Of a DNA stretch of 64,000 nucleotides, positions 52,677 to 60,716 are shown in pieces; positions within the stretch are counted from its first letter, which is position 1; each line of letters opens with the position of its first letter. The stretch is from assembly GCA_944323945.1 (NCBI GenBank), contig CALUUL010000004.1, positions 5,569-69,568 of the forward strand. Reading direction: 5' to 3'. Both the position numbers and the translations under genes were made by a program. This DNA is from Candidatus Gastranaerophilales bacterium. GTDB lineage: Bacteria > Cyanobacteriota > Vampirovibrionia > Gastranaerophilales > Gastranaerophilaceae. The notes below the pieces were generated by a model. The model was not told where the DNA came from. It worked only from the letters and a program-made list of their open reading frames with translations, and did no database searches.

Positions 52677-54539
52677 TTAAATTTTCGTAGCTAAAGATGG
52701 TGCAATTGAAATAAATTGTCTTACCAATTCCTTATCCCACTGAATACCAGCTCCTTCTTCAAGTATTGAGCAGGCTTTTTCGAAGCTCATTCCTTTTCTA
52801 TATGGTCTATCACTAATTAATGCATGATAAGTATCTGCTATAGCCACAATTCTTGCTGCTAAGGGTATTTCTTCTCCTTTTAATCCACAAGGATATCCTT
52901 TTCCATTCCATTGTTCATGATGATATTTTACAATTGGTATTAAATCGTGCAATAATGGGTTCGGTTCTAATATCTTTTCAACACCAATTGTTGGATGATT
53001 TTGTATAATTTTAAATTCTTCTGCCGTTAATTTATCCGGTTTTGTTAGAACATATTCAGGAATTCCTATTTTACCAATATCATGAAGCAACGCTCCAAGT
53101 TTTATACGTTCAACTTCTTTATCCGGTAAATTAATTGCCTTAGCCAACGCAACCGAATATCTTGATACAGAAGAAGAATGGTCTTTTGTATATTCATCCT
53201 TAGCATCTATTGCACTCGCCAAAGAAGTTACAACTTCTATTAAATGATTTTGTGAAATAATATTCTCATTTTGGAACTGCTCAACTAAAGCTTCCTCAAA
53301 ATTAATTCCTAATTGAGAATGCCTTTTTGCCATTACAGTTGCAAAAGAATTTAAAGCCGTATCATCCCAGAAATCATAATCTTGAGTTGAAACAATTGTT
53401 GACCGTCCATTGTTATAACCTTTGGTCTTTGATACCAATACAGCCTGTTCCGCTAATATTAATAACTTTTCTTTATCCATTGAATCATCAGGATAAGTAG
53501 CAATTCCAACAGACACTTTGTTAATTGGTCCAATATCATCAATTAGGCAACAAGATAATGTATATGTCAAATATTCAGCCATATATTTTGCTTCTTCAGC
53601 ATTAACATTTCTCAATATTACAGAAATTTTATCACCACCATATCTGGCTGCAATATCTTGTTTCTTAATATTTTCATTTATCTTGTTTGCTACTAACTTA
53701 ATTACTTCATCACCTTTTGAATGTCCATATTCTCTATTTATTTCACCCATATTATTAATATCAAAAATAATAACAGATACTTTTGTTTTATGTATTTCTG
53801 CATATGCTAACTCTTGTGATAATAATTCATGAAATCTTCTATGCGAATACAAATTAGTTAGACCATCCATATATGAACTTTGAGCAACTTTTTCGGATAA
53901 AATTGAATTCTGAACCAACAAGCCTAAGTTTGTAGCAGACATTTGATATAAATTAATATGATTTTGAACATTATAATCACTTGCCATAGCAACACAGATG
54001 TTTTTACCCTGTATTTGTATTGGAACGATTACACAAGGTAAATTAACTAATGATGGAAGTTTAAGGAATGCTGAATTTTGAACTATCGAAACTTCTCCAT
54101 TTATTATGGCCTTAACAATTTCATTATCCTTATCACTCATAAAAACTTTAAATGAATATACATTAGAATTTTTATCTAAAAGTTTTATATTTATAGAATT
54201 AGATTTTTCATTAATTAAACCTAAAGCTGTATATGAACAATTTAACCTAGATGTAAACATATTATGAAAAGCATTCAATGAAGCTTTAATATCACTATGA
54301 TTTTTTATAATGTCATTGGTTTCTTTAATAAAACCTGCATAATCAACAATACCATATGTTTTCTCACAATGGTGACTAATTATACCGTGAGAAGTATTAA
54401 CAGAATTCATTCCACTCCCCAGTATATTTATTTTAGCAACCAAACCACTTTTATCAATTGGATTTGTTATTATTGAATTTGAGGGAGAGAAACTTCTACT
54501 TTGCTTACTTGAATCTTTTATTTTATTATCTTTTTGCAT
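52677..54539 (-). CDS. GAF-like/GGDEF/HD-GYP signalling protein with degenerate GGDEF
   Basis: The 620-aa protein has an N-terminal disordered region (1-60), a GAF-like sensor (about 75-215), a GGDEF domain (about 222-380) and a C-terminal HD-GYP domain (about 430-615). The GGDEF active site reads RYGGDKI (GGDKI at 301-305), so the catalytic Glu position is lost and cyclase activity is doubtful; the domain may bind GTP. The HD-GYP half is intact: HD at 486-487 in LLHDIGKIGIP, and HHEQWNGKGYP with GYP at 548-550. The likely activity is c-di-GMP hydrolysis. It is transcribed away from the lpx genes, with no membrane segment. Confidence 0.88.
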   Translation of the reverse strand: MQKDNKIKDSSKQSRSFSPSNSIITNPIDKSGLVAKINILGSGMNSVNTSHGIISHHCEKTYGIVDYAGFIKETNDIIKNHSDIKASLNAFHNMFTSRLNCSYTALGLINEKSNSINIKLLDKNSNVYSFKVFMSDKDNEIVKAIINGEVSIVQNSAFLKLPSLVNLPCVIVPIQIQGKNICVAMASDYNVQNHINLYQMSATNLGLLVQNSILSEKVAQSSYMDGLTNLYSHRRFHELLSQELAYAEIHKTKVSVIIFDINNMGEINREYGHSKGDEVIKLVANKINENIKKQDIAARYGGDKISVILRNVNAEEAKYMAEYLTYTLSCCLIDDIGPINKVSVGIATYPDDSMDKEKLLILAEQAVLVSKTKGYNNGRSTIVSTQDYDFWDDTALNSFATVMAKRHSQLGINFEEALVEQFQNENIISQNHLIEVVTSLASAIDAKDEYTKDHSSSVSRYSVALAKAINLPDKEVERIKLGALLHDIGKIGIPEYVLTKPDKLTAEEFKIIQNHPTIGVEKILEPNPLLHDLIPIVKYHHEQWNGKGYPCGLKGEEIPLAARIVAIADTYHALISDRPYRKGMSFEKACSILEEGAGIQWDKELVRQFISIAPSLATKI

Positions 54540-54669
54540 TAACCAATCCTGAATACGTTTTATTATAAGTCTATAAATTAAAAAAGTTGCGATTTTGTAA
54601 TAAACTGTTACAAAAATATCTTAACATAACATAATAATTTTGCAAAATCAAAATTCCAGAATATATCCT

Positions 54670-55797
54670 TTAGATATTATTTACAATTATTTCAGCCGAT
54701 TTTTGGGCAGCTCCAGATGTTACTAATTGTTGCTTTACATTTTTCAACATATGTATCATTTTATTTTTATAATCCTCATCATTTAGAATCTTATTTACAG
54801 ATTCAAAAATAAATTTAGGTTTTGCTTTAAACTGCAATAATTCAGGAACAATATCCTGATTCAAAATAATATTAGGAAGACAAACTCTTTTTATACATCT
54901 AACAAGCATATATATTAAATATAAAAACATTGGACCTTTATAACTAATAATCATAGGGGTATTATACAGAGCAGCTTCAAGAGCGACCGTACCGGATGCA
55001 AGTATAAGAGCATCTGATGATGACAACAATTCATAATTTTTATTTTTTAGAACTTTTATATCTAAATCTTTATATTTTTCCAAAACAGGGTTTATAAGTT
55101 CATCTTTAATACTTGGAGCCTGTGCCAATGCAAATTGAATATTAGGATTTTTTTTCTTTAATAACTTTGCAGACTCTAAAAATAACGTCAGAAGATTATT
55201 TATTTCAAATTTCCTTGATCCAGGGAAAATAGATACCAACTTTCTGTTTATATCAAAATCATTTTGAGAGAAAAACTCAATTTTATTGACCTTATCTGGA
55301 ATTTCTGCCAATAATGGATGTCCAACAAACTCCGCATCAACACCGATTTTATCATACATTTCTTTTTCGAAAGGAAATATTGTTAATACTTTATTTATAT
55401 TCTTTTTTACTGTATTTAATCGCCACTTTCTTGATGCCCATATCTGAGGTGGAATATAATAGTATATTTTAAACCCATATTTAGAAAGCAATTTTGAAAG
55501 ATTAAGATTAAATCCCCCATAGTCAACCATCAAAACCATATCCGGTTTATACTCATTTTTCAAATAAGAAGCAATTTTCTTACCTAAATTAATATGTGAC
55601 AATATAATACTAATATTAAAACCCATAGCAGACATTTTAGAGTGATCGCAATATAACTTCACACCAACATTTGAAAGATTAGAGCCACCAACTGCCTCAA
55701 TCTGTATATCTGGAGCAATTTTTTTTATCTCTTTTACTACATCTGCAGCGTGTCTATCACCAGAATATTCACCTGTAATTATAAATAATTTTTTCAT
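54670..55797 (-). CDS. lpxB: Lipid-A-disaccharide synthase
   Basis: LpxB (GT19) joins UDP-2,3-diacylglucosamine and lipid X into the lipid A disaccharide at the inner membrane. The 375-aa sequence carries the N-terminal FIITGEYSGDRHAADVV, MGFNISI, MLMVDYGGFNLNL, IPPQIWASRKWR and VGHPLL. The C-terminal donor-binding half has FPGSRKFEI and ILASGTVALEAAL with PMIISYKG. Its ATG lies inside the end of lpxI (4-base ATGA overlap), so the two enzymes of consecutive steps are coupled. It confirms a lipid A-bearing outer membrane. Confidence 0.96.
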   Translation of the reverse strand: MKKLFIITGEYSGDRHAADVVKEIKKIAPDIQIEAVGGSNLSNVGVKLYCDHSKMSAMGFNISIILSHINLGKKIASYLKNEYKPDMVLMVDYGGFNLNLSKLLSKYGFKIYYYIPPQIWASRKWRLNTVKKNINKVLTIFPFEKEMYDKIGVDAEFVGHPLLAEIPDKVNKIEFFSQNDFDINRKLVSIFPGSRKFEINNLLTLFLESAKLLKKKNPNIQFALAQAPSIKDELINPVLEKYKDLDIKVLKNKNYELLSSSDALILASGTVALEAALYNTPMIISYKGPMFLYLIYMLVRCIKRVCLPNIILNQDIVPELLQFKAKPKFIFESVNKILNDEDYKNKMIHMLKNVKQQLVTSGAAQKSAEIIVNNI

Positions 55798-56609
55798 ACT
55801 GCCATTACTACAATATTATTCTTATCTGCATATTCAATAGTTTTTTCTAAATCAACAAGAATTGTTTCATTCGCTTCAACTGCTATTAATTTTGCATGAT
55901 ATCTCTTCATTGTTTTTAAAGTTTTTAGTCCAAAAGCAGGAATATCAAAACGTTTATCTTGTTTTGGCTTTGAAACTTTTACTATTACAGAATCTTTTTT
56001 ACCCAATTTACAACCACGTTTTATACATTTATCAGTACCTTCAATAGCTTCAATTGCCATAATCATTCTATCTTTTATTACAACAGACTGACCAATATCA
56101 AGTTCGCCCATTTCTTTTGCAATTTTATAACCATATTCAACATCAGATAACTGAGCTTCTGTTGGTTGAATTTTACCCAACACACCACGTGGAACCATTA
56201 AATTTTTAATAAATATAGTTTGATCTAAGACTGTAATACCAAGTTTTTGCAACTCATCAACTAAAAATAACATTATCGCGTCATCATTAAGCCTTGTAGC
56301 TTGTTTTAGAAATTCTATCGCCAAAGAATCAAATTTAGGTCTTCTTACAACTAAACTCTTTGAAACTTTTCCTATAAAAGTTAACTGCTTAATCCCTTCT
56401 GTTTCAAGAACTTTTTTTATTTTAAGAAGTTCTCCGGGAGCTAAATCATATACTTTTGAACAATATTTTTTTAATTCATTTCTGTTATCCGGTGAAAGAG
56501 CAATTGCTATTACTTCAAATCCATTTTCCTTAGCATTTTTAGCCAAACTAACGGGCAGCTGTCCATCACCGGCAATCAATCCTTGCTTATTTTCTAATTC
56601 TATAGACAC
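55794..56609 (-). CDS. lpxI: UDP-2,3-diacylglucosamine diphosphatase LpxI
   Basis: LpxI hydrolyses UDP-2,3-diacylglucosamine to lipid X, replacing LpxH. The 271-aa protein has the N-terminal GLIAGDGQLPVSLAKNA with the family's GxGxLP-type loop, VIAIALSPDNRN, the central FIGKVSKSLVVRR and DDAIMLFLVDEL, then RGVLGKIQPTEAQLSDVEYG and GTDKCIKRG. The C-terminal VKVSKPKQDKRFDIPAFG is also typical of LpxI. The step immediately follows UDP-acylation and precedes LpxB, matching gene order. Confidence 0.94.
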   Translation of the reverse strand: MSIELENKQGLIAGDGQLPVSLAKNAKENGFEVIAIALSPDNRNELKKYCSKVYDLAPGELLKIKKVLETEGIKQLTFIGKVSKSLVVRRPKFDSLAIEFLKQATRLNDDAIMLFLVDELQKLGITVLDQTIFIKNLMVPRGVLGKIQPTEAQLSDVEYGYKIAKEMGELDIGQSVVIKDRMIMAIEAIEGTDKCIKRGCKLGKKDSVIVKVSKPKQDKRFDIPAFGLKTLKTMKRYHAKLIAVEANETILVDLEKTIEYADKNNIVVMAV

Positions 56610-56662
56610 AATATATCCTCACTTAATATATATATTATAAAATAAAAATATATATTTTTATA

Positions 56663-56941
56663 CTATTTTACAAATTCACTTGCAACTTGTTTTTTATATT
56701 CCAATAAGCATTTTGAAAGTTGGTCCGGACAACTTGTATTTTTAGACCCGCATTTGATACCTTGAAGTTTTTCTATTACAGAATCAACAGACATACCTTT
56801 TACCAAATTTCTTATACCAGCTAAATTTCCCATACAACCGCCAAGAAATTCAACATCTTGTATTATATTATCTTCAATTACAACATTCATTAATGCGCAA
56901 CAAGTACCTTGTGTTTGAAATTGTATTTTATGTATTGTCAT
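56663..56941 (-). CDS. TSCPD domain-containing protein
   Basis: The 92-aa product starts at the ATG at 56941, preceded by AGAAGGG; an upstream in-frame extension overlaps the pit gene and has no support. It contains a TSCPD domain with paired cysteines near the start (GTCCALMN), GGCMGNLAGI in the middle and the name-giving TSCPDQLSKCLLE at the C-terminus, a likely Zn or Fe-S site. TSCPD domains occur at the end of class II ribonucleotide reductases and as stand-alone proteins of unknown function. It follows pit by 14 bases and may be co-transcribed with it. Confidence 0.85.
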   Translation of the reverse strand: MTIHKIQFQTQGTCCALMNVVIEDNIIQDVEFLGGCMGNLAGIRNLVKGMSVDSVIEKLQGIKCGSKNTSCPDQLSKCLLEYKKQVASEFVK

Positions 56942-56955
56942 ATATTTACCCTTCT

Positions 56956-57966
56956 TTAATGTGGAATCAACTTTAATGTTGAGTATAGAACTATTGAAAG
57001 TATAACACAACAAGGGATAGTTAGAATCCAAGCTGTAACTATATTACCAATTATATTAGTTCTGATATTACCTCCTTTTATAGCAGAACCAACACCCATA
57101 ATGGAAGTTGAAACAACATGAGTCGTACTTAATGGAATTCCGAAATGCGAAGCGACCAAAACAATTAAGGAAGCTGCAAAATCAGCTGCTGCTCCGCTAA
57201 TCGGCTTCAACTTTATAATTTTACTTCCCATTGTTTTAATAATTTTCCAACCACCTGACATTGTGCCCATCGCCATCGTAAACGCACAGATTAATTTTAC
57301 ATATATCGGAATATTGAATTCACCGGTTTCCATTACAATTACACCGCCTGTTACAAGAGCCATTGTAATTACACCCATTGTTTTTTGTGCATCATTTAAG
57401 CCATGACTTAATGCCATTAATCCTGATGTTATTAATTGTATCTTCTTAAATCTTCTGTTTATAACATCCGGCTTAATTTTATAGAACAATCTCAAAAATG
57501 CACACATAACCATAAATCCAATAATAAAACCAATAACAGGTGAAGCAAACATTGGTATTATAATTTTTTCAACCAATACAACGAAATGAATGGGATTAAG
57601 TCCGGCATGTATAAAAGTTGCACCTAAAAGTCCTCCGATTAATGCATGTGAAGAACTGGACGGAAGACCAAACCACCATGTTATCAAATTCCATATTACA
57701 GCAGCAAGTAAAGCACAAAATATAACCTGTAAAGTTATTGCATCACTTGCTATAATTCCTGCCCCTATTGTTTTTGCTACATTAACTCCAAGTAAAGCAC
57801 CGATACATTCTAAAACAGCGCCAAACAATACAGCCTGTCTTGGAGATAATACCTTTGTTGAAACTATTGATGCAATTGAATTTGCACAATCATGAAATCC
57901 GTTTATGTACTCAAAAGCCAAAGCTACAATTATTACAGCTATTAATAATAATATAGTAAATGTCAT
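56956..57966 (-). CDS. pit: PiT-family inorganic phosphate transporter
   Basis: Low-affinity proton- or sodium-coupled phosphate importer (or metal-phosphate carrier), 336 aa with about 9-10 transmembrane segments. The twin PiT signatures are present: EYINGFHDCANSIASIVSTKVLSPRQA near residues 16-42 and GLNDAQKTMGVI near residue 185, together with GLPSSSSHALIGG and GIPLSTTHVVST. The shorter length without a large cytoplasmic loop is the bacterial form. A DUF47 regulator gene is directly upstream (13 bases), a common pairing. Confidence 0.94.
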   Translation of the reverse strand: MTFTILLLIAVIIVALAFEYINGFHDCANSIASIVSTKVLSPRQAVLFGAVLECIGALLGVNVAKTIGAGIIASDAITLQVIFCALLAAVIWNLITWWFGLPSSSSHALIGGLLGATFIHAGLNPIHFVVLVEKIIIPMFASPVIGFIIGFMVMCAFLRLFYKIKPDVINRRFKKIQLITSGLMALSHGLNDAQKTMGVITMALVTGGVIVMETGEFNIPIYVKLICAFTMAMGTMSGGWKIIKTMGSKIIKLKPISGAAADFAASLIVLVASHFGIPLSTTHVVSTSIMGVGSAIKGGNIRTNIIGNIVTAWILTIPCCVILSIVLYSTLKLIPH

Positions 57967-57978
57967 AATAAACCTCTG

Positions 57979-58623
57979 TTAACTCATTTTTAAAACAACA
58001 CTTACTACAGCATCCGAAACACTATAACAAGCATCTAAAGCATTTTCCAAATCCTTATGAATATCTCTAAGTTTTATAACATTCAAGGCATCATATTTAC
58101 CGGAGAATAATGCTTCTGTAGCTGCATATAATATTTCATCACCGCGAGTTTCAATTTCTTTCATTTTTAAATTTTTTGCAGTCATATCTGAAATTGTTGG
58201 TTTTTTAAAATTAGCAAAAATTTGCTCCAATTCAGAAGTCGCTGCAATTAAGGTTTGAGCTTGATTTTTCAAGTTTTCAGTATATGAATCCAATCTATAA
58301 ACCTTCAAATTCAAGCACGCTTTCGTTATTTTTTTTGTAATTTTATTTAATAATGTAGCTATTTCTTGAATATCTTCTCTATCTATTGGTGTGACAAAAG
58401 ACGTATCTAAAACTTCTAATGTCTTTTTTATATTTTTTACACTTGCATGTTTATATTGTCTGGCCATTGCAATATGCTCTTCAGTAATACCTTTTTCCAT
58501 TATCTCATTGAAGAGTATTGCTGCCTGTTTACAACATTTTGTTCCTTCTTCAAACAATGAATAAAAAACATCATTTGATGGCGGTAATATGTATGACATA
58601 ATTCCACTTACTAATTTCGACAT
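57979..58623 (-). CDS. DUF47-family (PhoU-like) protein, partner of the Pit transporter
   Basis: The 214-aa all-helical protein matches DUF47 (YkaA/TIGR00153-like), related to PhoU: FYSLFEEGTKCCKQAAILF near the N-terminus, the central TPIDREDIQEIATLLNKI and a C-terminal IKLRDIHKDLENALDACYSVSDAV helix. In many bacteria it sits next to pit and modulates its activity or stability; metal binding by acidic residues in the DREDI motif is typical. AAGGAGAG precedes the ATG. It heads the DUF47-pit-TSCPD group. Confidence 0.92.
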   Translation of the reverse strand: MSKLVSGIMSYILPPSNDVFYSLFEEGTKCCKQAAILFNEIMEKGITEEHIAMARQYKHASVKNIKKTLEVLDTSFVTPIDREDIQEIATLLNKITKKITKACLNLKVYRLDSYTENLKNQAQTLIAATSELEQIFANFKKPTISDMTAKNLKMKEIETRGDEILYAATEALFSGKYDALNVIKLRDIHKDLENALDACYSVSDAVVSVVLKMS

Positions 58624-58664
58624 ATCTCTCTCCTTTACAAAAAAACAATGCCATATACACTGTT

Positions 58665-59291
58665 TTATACTAAATTTTGTTTAACTAACTCTTTTCTTAT
58701 TTTATTTAAACCTGATTGAATTATTCTTGAAATTCTAGATGGAGATAAATTAAATTCCTCAGAAATTTCTCTTAACTTTTTATCATTAAAGAATTTACAT
58801 TCTATAAGTTCTCTTTCCCTAGGAGGAAGATTCTTAATTGCATGTTTAATACTTTCACTAAGTTCCGAAAATAAAATCGTCTCTTCTGGATTACGTTTAT
58901 TATCCCTTATCTGAGTCGGATTATCACCTTCTGCCATTTCATCAACAGAAAGAATAGTTTTATAAACAGCCTCTCTGATACTACATTGATTTTCTTCATT
59001 AATAACCACATTTTCTTGCTGGTTTTTTAAAACATACCATTTATACCTACGTCTAACCTCATTGCGTATTGCCCACTTTATAGCTGTCGATAAATATGAC
59101 TTGTTATATTTATCAGGATCAGAGTTTGAACACAACCTATGTATAACTTGTGTACCAATATTAACAAGTTCAGAAAAATCTATAAGATGTTTAGAAGATA
59201 ATTTTTTATACTCTACCTTGGCTAAAGTATCTATCAGTTCTTGATAATCCTTTATATTAAATTTATATGTATCTTTCTTCTCCACACTCAT
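58665..59291 (-). CDS. RNA polymerase sigma-70-family factor (FliA/SigB-like)
   Basis: The 208-aa protein has a region 2-like N-terminal half (LIDFSELVNIGTQVIHRL, then the YLSTAIKWAIRNEVRRRYKW DNA-binding helix) and region 4 at the C-terminus: LPPRERELIECKFFNDKKLREISEEFNLSPSRISRIIQSGLNKIRKEL. The region 3 linker is short. It resembles the alternative group 3 factors (FliA, SigB). No anti-sigma gene is adjacent, although the STAS-receiver protein at 29423 could be part of a partner-switching control elsewhere. A perfect inverted repeat overlaps its -35 region, suggesting an operator. Confidence 0.9.
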   Translation of the reverse strand: MSVEKKDTYKFNIKDYQELIDTLAKVEYKKLSSKHLIDFSELVNIGTQVIHRLCSNSDPDKYNKSYLSTAIKWAIRNEVRRRYKWYVLKNQQENVVINEENQCSIREAVYKTILSVDEMAEGDNPTQIRDNKRNPEETILFSELSESIKHAIKNLPPRERELIECKFFNDKKLREISEEFNLSPSRISRIIQSGLNKIRKELVKQNLV

Positions 59292-59309
59292 AACCTAAAT
59301 AAAAACCCT

Positions 59310-59357
59310 ACATGCTTTATTTTACATTAAATAAAAAAATTGTACAAAGCATGTCAA
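59310..59357 (-). promoter_or_regulatory. Inverted repeat and -35 element upstream of the sigma-factor gene
   Basis: ACATGCTTT (59310-59318) and AAAGCATGT (59346-59354) form a perfect 9-bp inverted repeat. On the minus strand the distal arm overlaps a TTGACA (complement of 59352-59357); the -10 would fall between the arms, near TATTTA. The arrangement could be an operator flanking the promoter or an RNA hairpin in the leader. A second small repeat, CTTAG/CTAAG (59418-59432), lies further upstream. The rest of 59292-59565 holds no gene. Confidence 0.4.
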
Positions 59358-59565
59358 GAAATATTCTTTTTGATTAAAAGCAAGCTAAAATATTAAGTTT
59401 TGTAAATAGCTTTTTATCTTAGAAAGACTAAGAATTTAATCAATTTTAATATTTATAAGAAAATTATAAAAATTTATTTTAGCAATTTTTTTACATCACA
59501 AGCATTTATGAGAGTGGACATTAATAAAATGTTAGTATTTTAAGATAGTAAATAAGGAGTAAACA

Positions 59566-60666
59566 ATGATACAAGCACCACAATTACAATATATGCCGGC
59601 TCAACAACCAATGCAAACAGGCTATCAACAAGGTGCATATAATCCGGTTCAATATAATAATCAAAACCAACAAATGCCGGGTATTATATATAACTACCCA
59701 ACAAGTAGCAGTTATATGCCTGCTCAATCTTATCCTACTGACAAATCTCAATTTAATGGTGTAAATATAGAAATATTAAATCCACAAGGTCAAGGCATTT
59801 CTCCTCAACAAAATGGTTATCAAATGCCTGCGCAATTTGTTCCTGTTCAACAACCAGTTGTAATTCCGCAATACACAGTCCCATTTCCTGCTTCACAAGC
59901 AATAGTTCAAGCACCTCAAACACAACAAGCACCTCAAATGGTAAATGAAGTTCCAAACATACCTGCACCACAAATTACAACTGAACCCCAAGCAGTACAA
60001 AACCAAACTAATGTGCAACAACAAAATATGACACCAGCGACAACACCTGTTGTAAATGAACCGGGTGCACAAACTACAAATATAGATCCGGCTACATTTG
60101 CTGGTAAACTAAAAACAAATGACTTAGATGCTCAAAAAAAAGCAATTGAAGAAATTGCAGAAACAGTAAAAAATGATGCAAATAATGGTCCTGTTTTACT
60201 TGATACACAAGTTTTTGATGCTCTTGTTGATGTAATAAATAAAGATACTTCTTCATTAGAAGCACCAACTCCTGAAGTAATTCAATTAAGACAAAAACCT
60301 CAAGAACAATTAACTGAAGAAGAAAAAACTAAAGCTTCAACTCCTACTCCTTTAGAAAAAGCTGAAATTAATAAACAATATGCTTTATACACAATATCAT
60401 ATATGCAAGAACGTTTGAACAACGAATTGGAAAAAAGAAATGGAAAAGCTTTAGAACTTAAAGATTTACCTTGTATTGATAAAGTTATAGATACTGCAAA
60501 AGCAAATCCTAATCCAATGTTAAGAATAGGTGCTCTTGCTTCTCTATCACATATAGCAAGACCAGAATATAAAGCAGATCTACAAACTATTTTTGACTTA
60601 GCTAAAGCAGATGAAGATCCAAAAGTACAAGAAGCTGCAACAAAAGCATCTGAAGCTTTAAAATAA
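59566..60666 (+). CDS. HEAT-like repeat protein with Q/P-rich N-terminus (paralogue of 28052 gene)
   Basis: The 366-aa protein has a 170-residue N-terminal low-complexity region rich in Gln, Pro, Asn and Met with the conserved-looking GVNIEILNP. A helical region follows from about 180 to the end (AGKLKTNDLDAQKKAIEEI; NPMLRIGALASLSHIA; ADEDPKVQEAATKASEAL), typical of HEAT-like repeats. The architecture and the GVNIxIxNP motif match the protein at 28052-28870, so the two form a small family in this genome. No signal or membrane segment. AAGGAG precedes the ATG, and an intrinsic terminator follows. The function is unknown. Confidence 0.6.
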   Translation: MIQAPQLQYMPAQQPMQTGYQQGAYNPVQYNNQNQQMPGIIYNYPTSSSYMPAQSYPTDKSQFNGVNIEILNPQGQGISPQQNGYQMPAQFVPVQQPVVIPQYTVPFPASQAIVQAPQTQQAPQMVNEVPNIPAPQITTEPQAVQNQTNVQQQNMTPATTPVVNEPGAQTTNIDPATFAGKLKTNDLDAQKKAIEEIAETVKNDANNGPVLLDTQVFDALVDVINKDTSSLEAPTPEVIQLRQKPQEQLTEEEKTKASTPTPLEKAEINKQYALYTISYMQERLNNELEKRNGKALELKDLPCIDKVIDTAKANPNPMLRIGALASLSHIARPEYKADLQTIFDLAKADEDPKVQEAATKASEALK

Positions 60667-60686
60667 TATAATTAATACACAATAAT

Positions 60687-60715
60687 AAAAAAAGAAGCAA
60701 ATTGCTTCTTTTTTT
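60687..60715. terminator. Bidirectional intrinsic terminator between convergent genes
   Basis: A7GAAGCA / TGCTTCT7 with a three-base AAT loop, U tracts on both strands. It serves the HEAT-repeat gene (+) and the HerA-like gene (-), whose stop is two bases away. Confidence 0.85.
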
Positions 60716-60716
60716 A

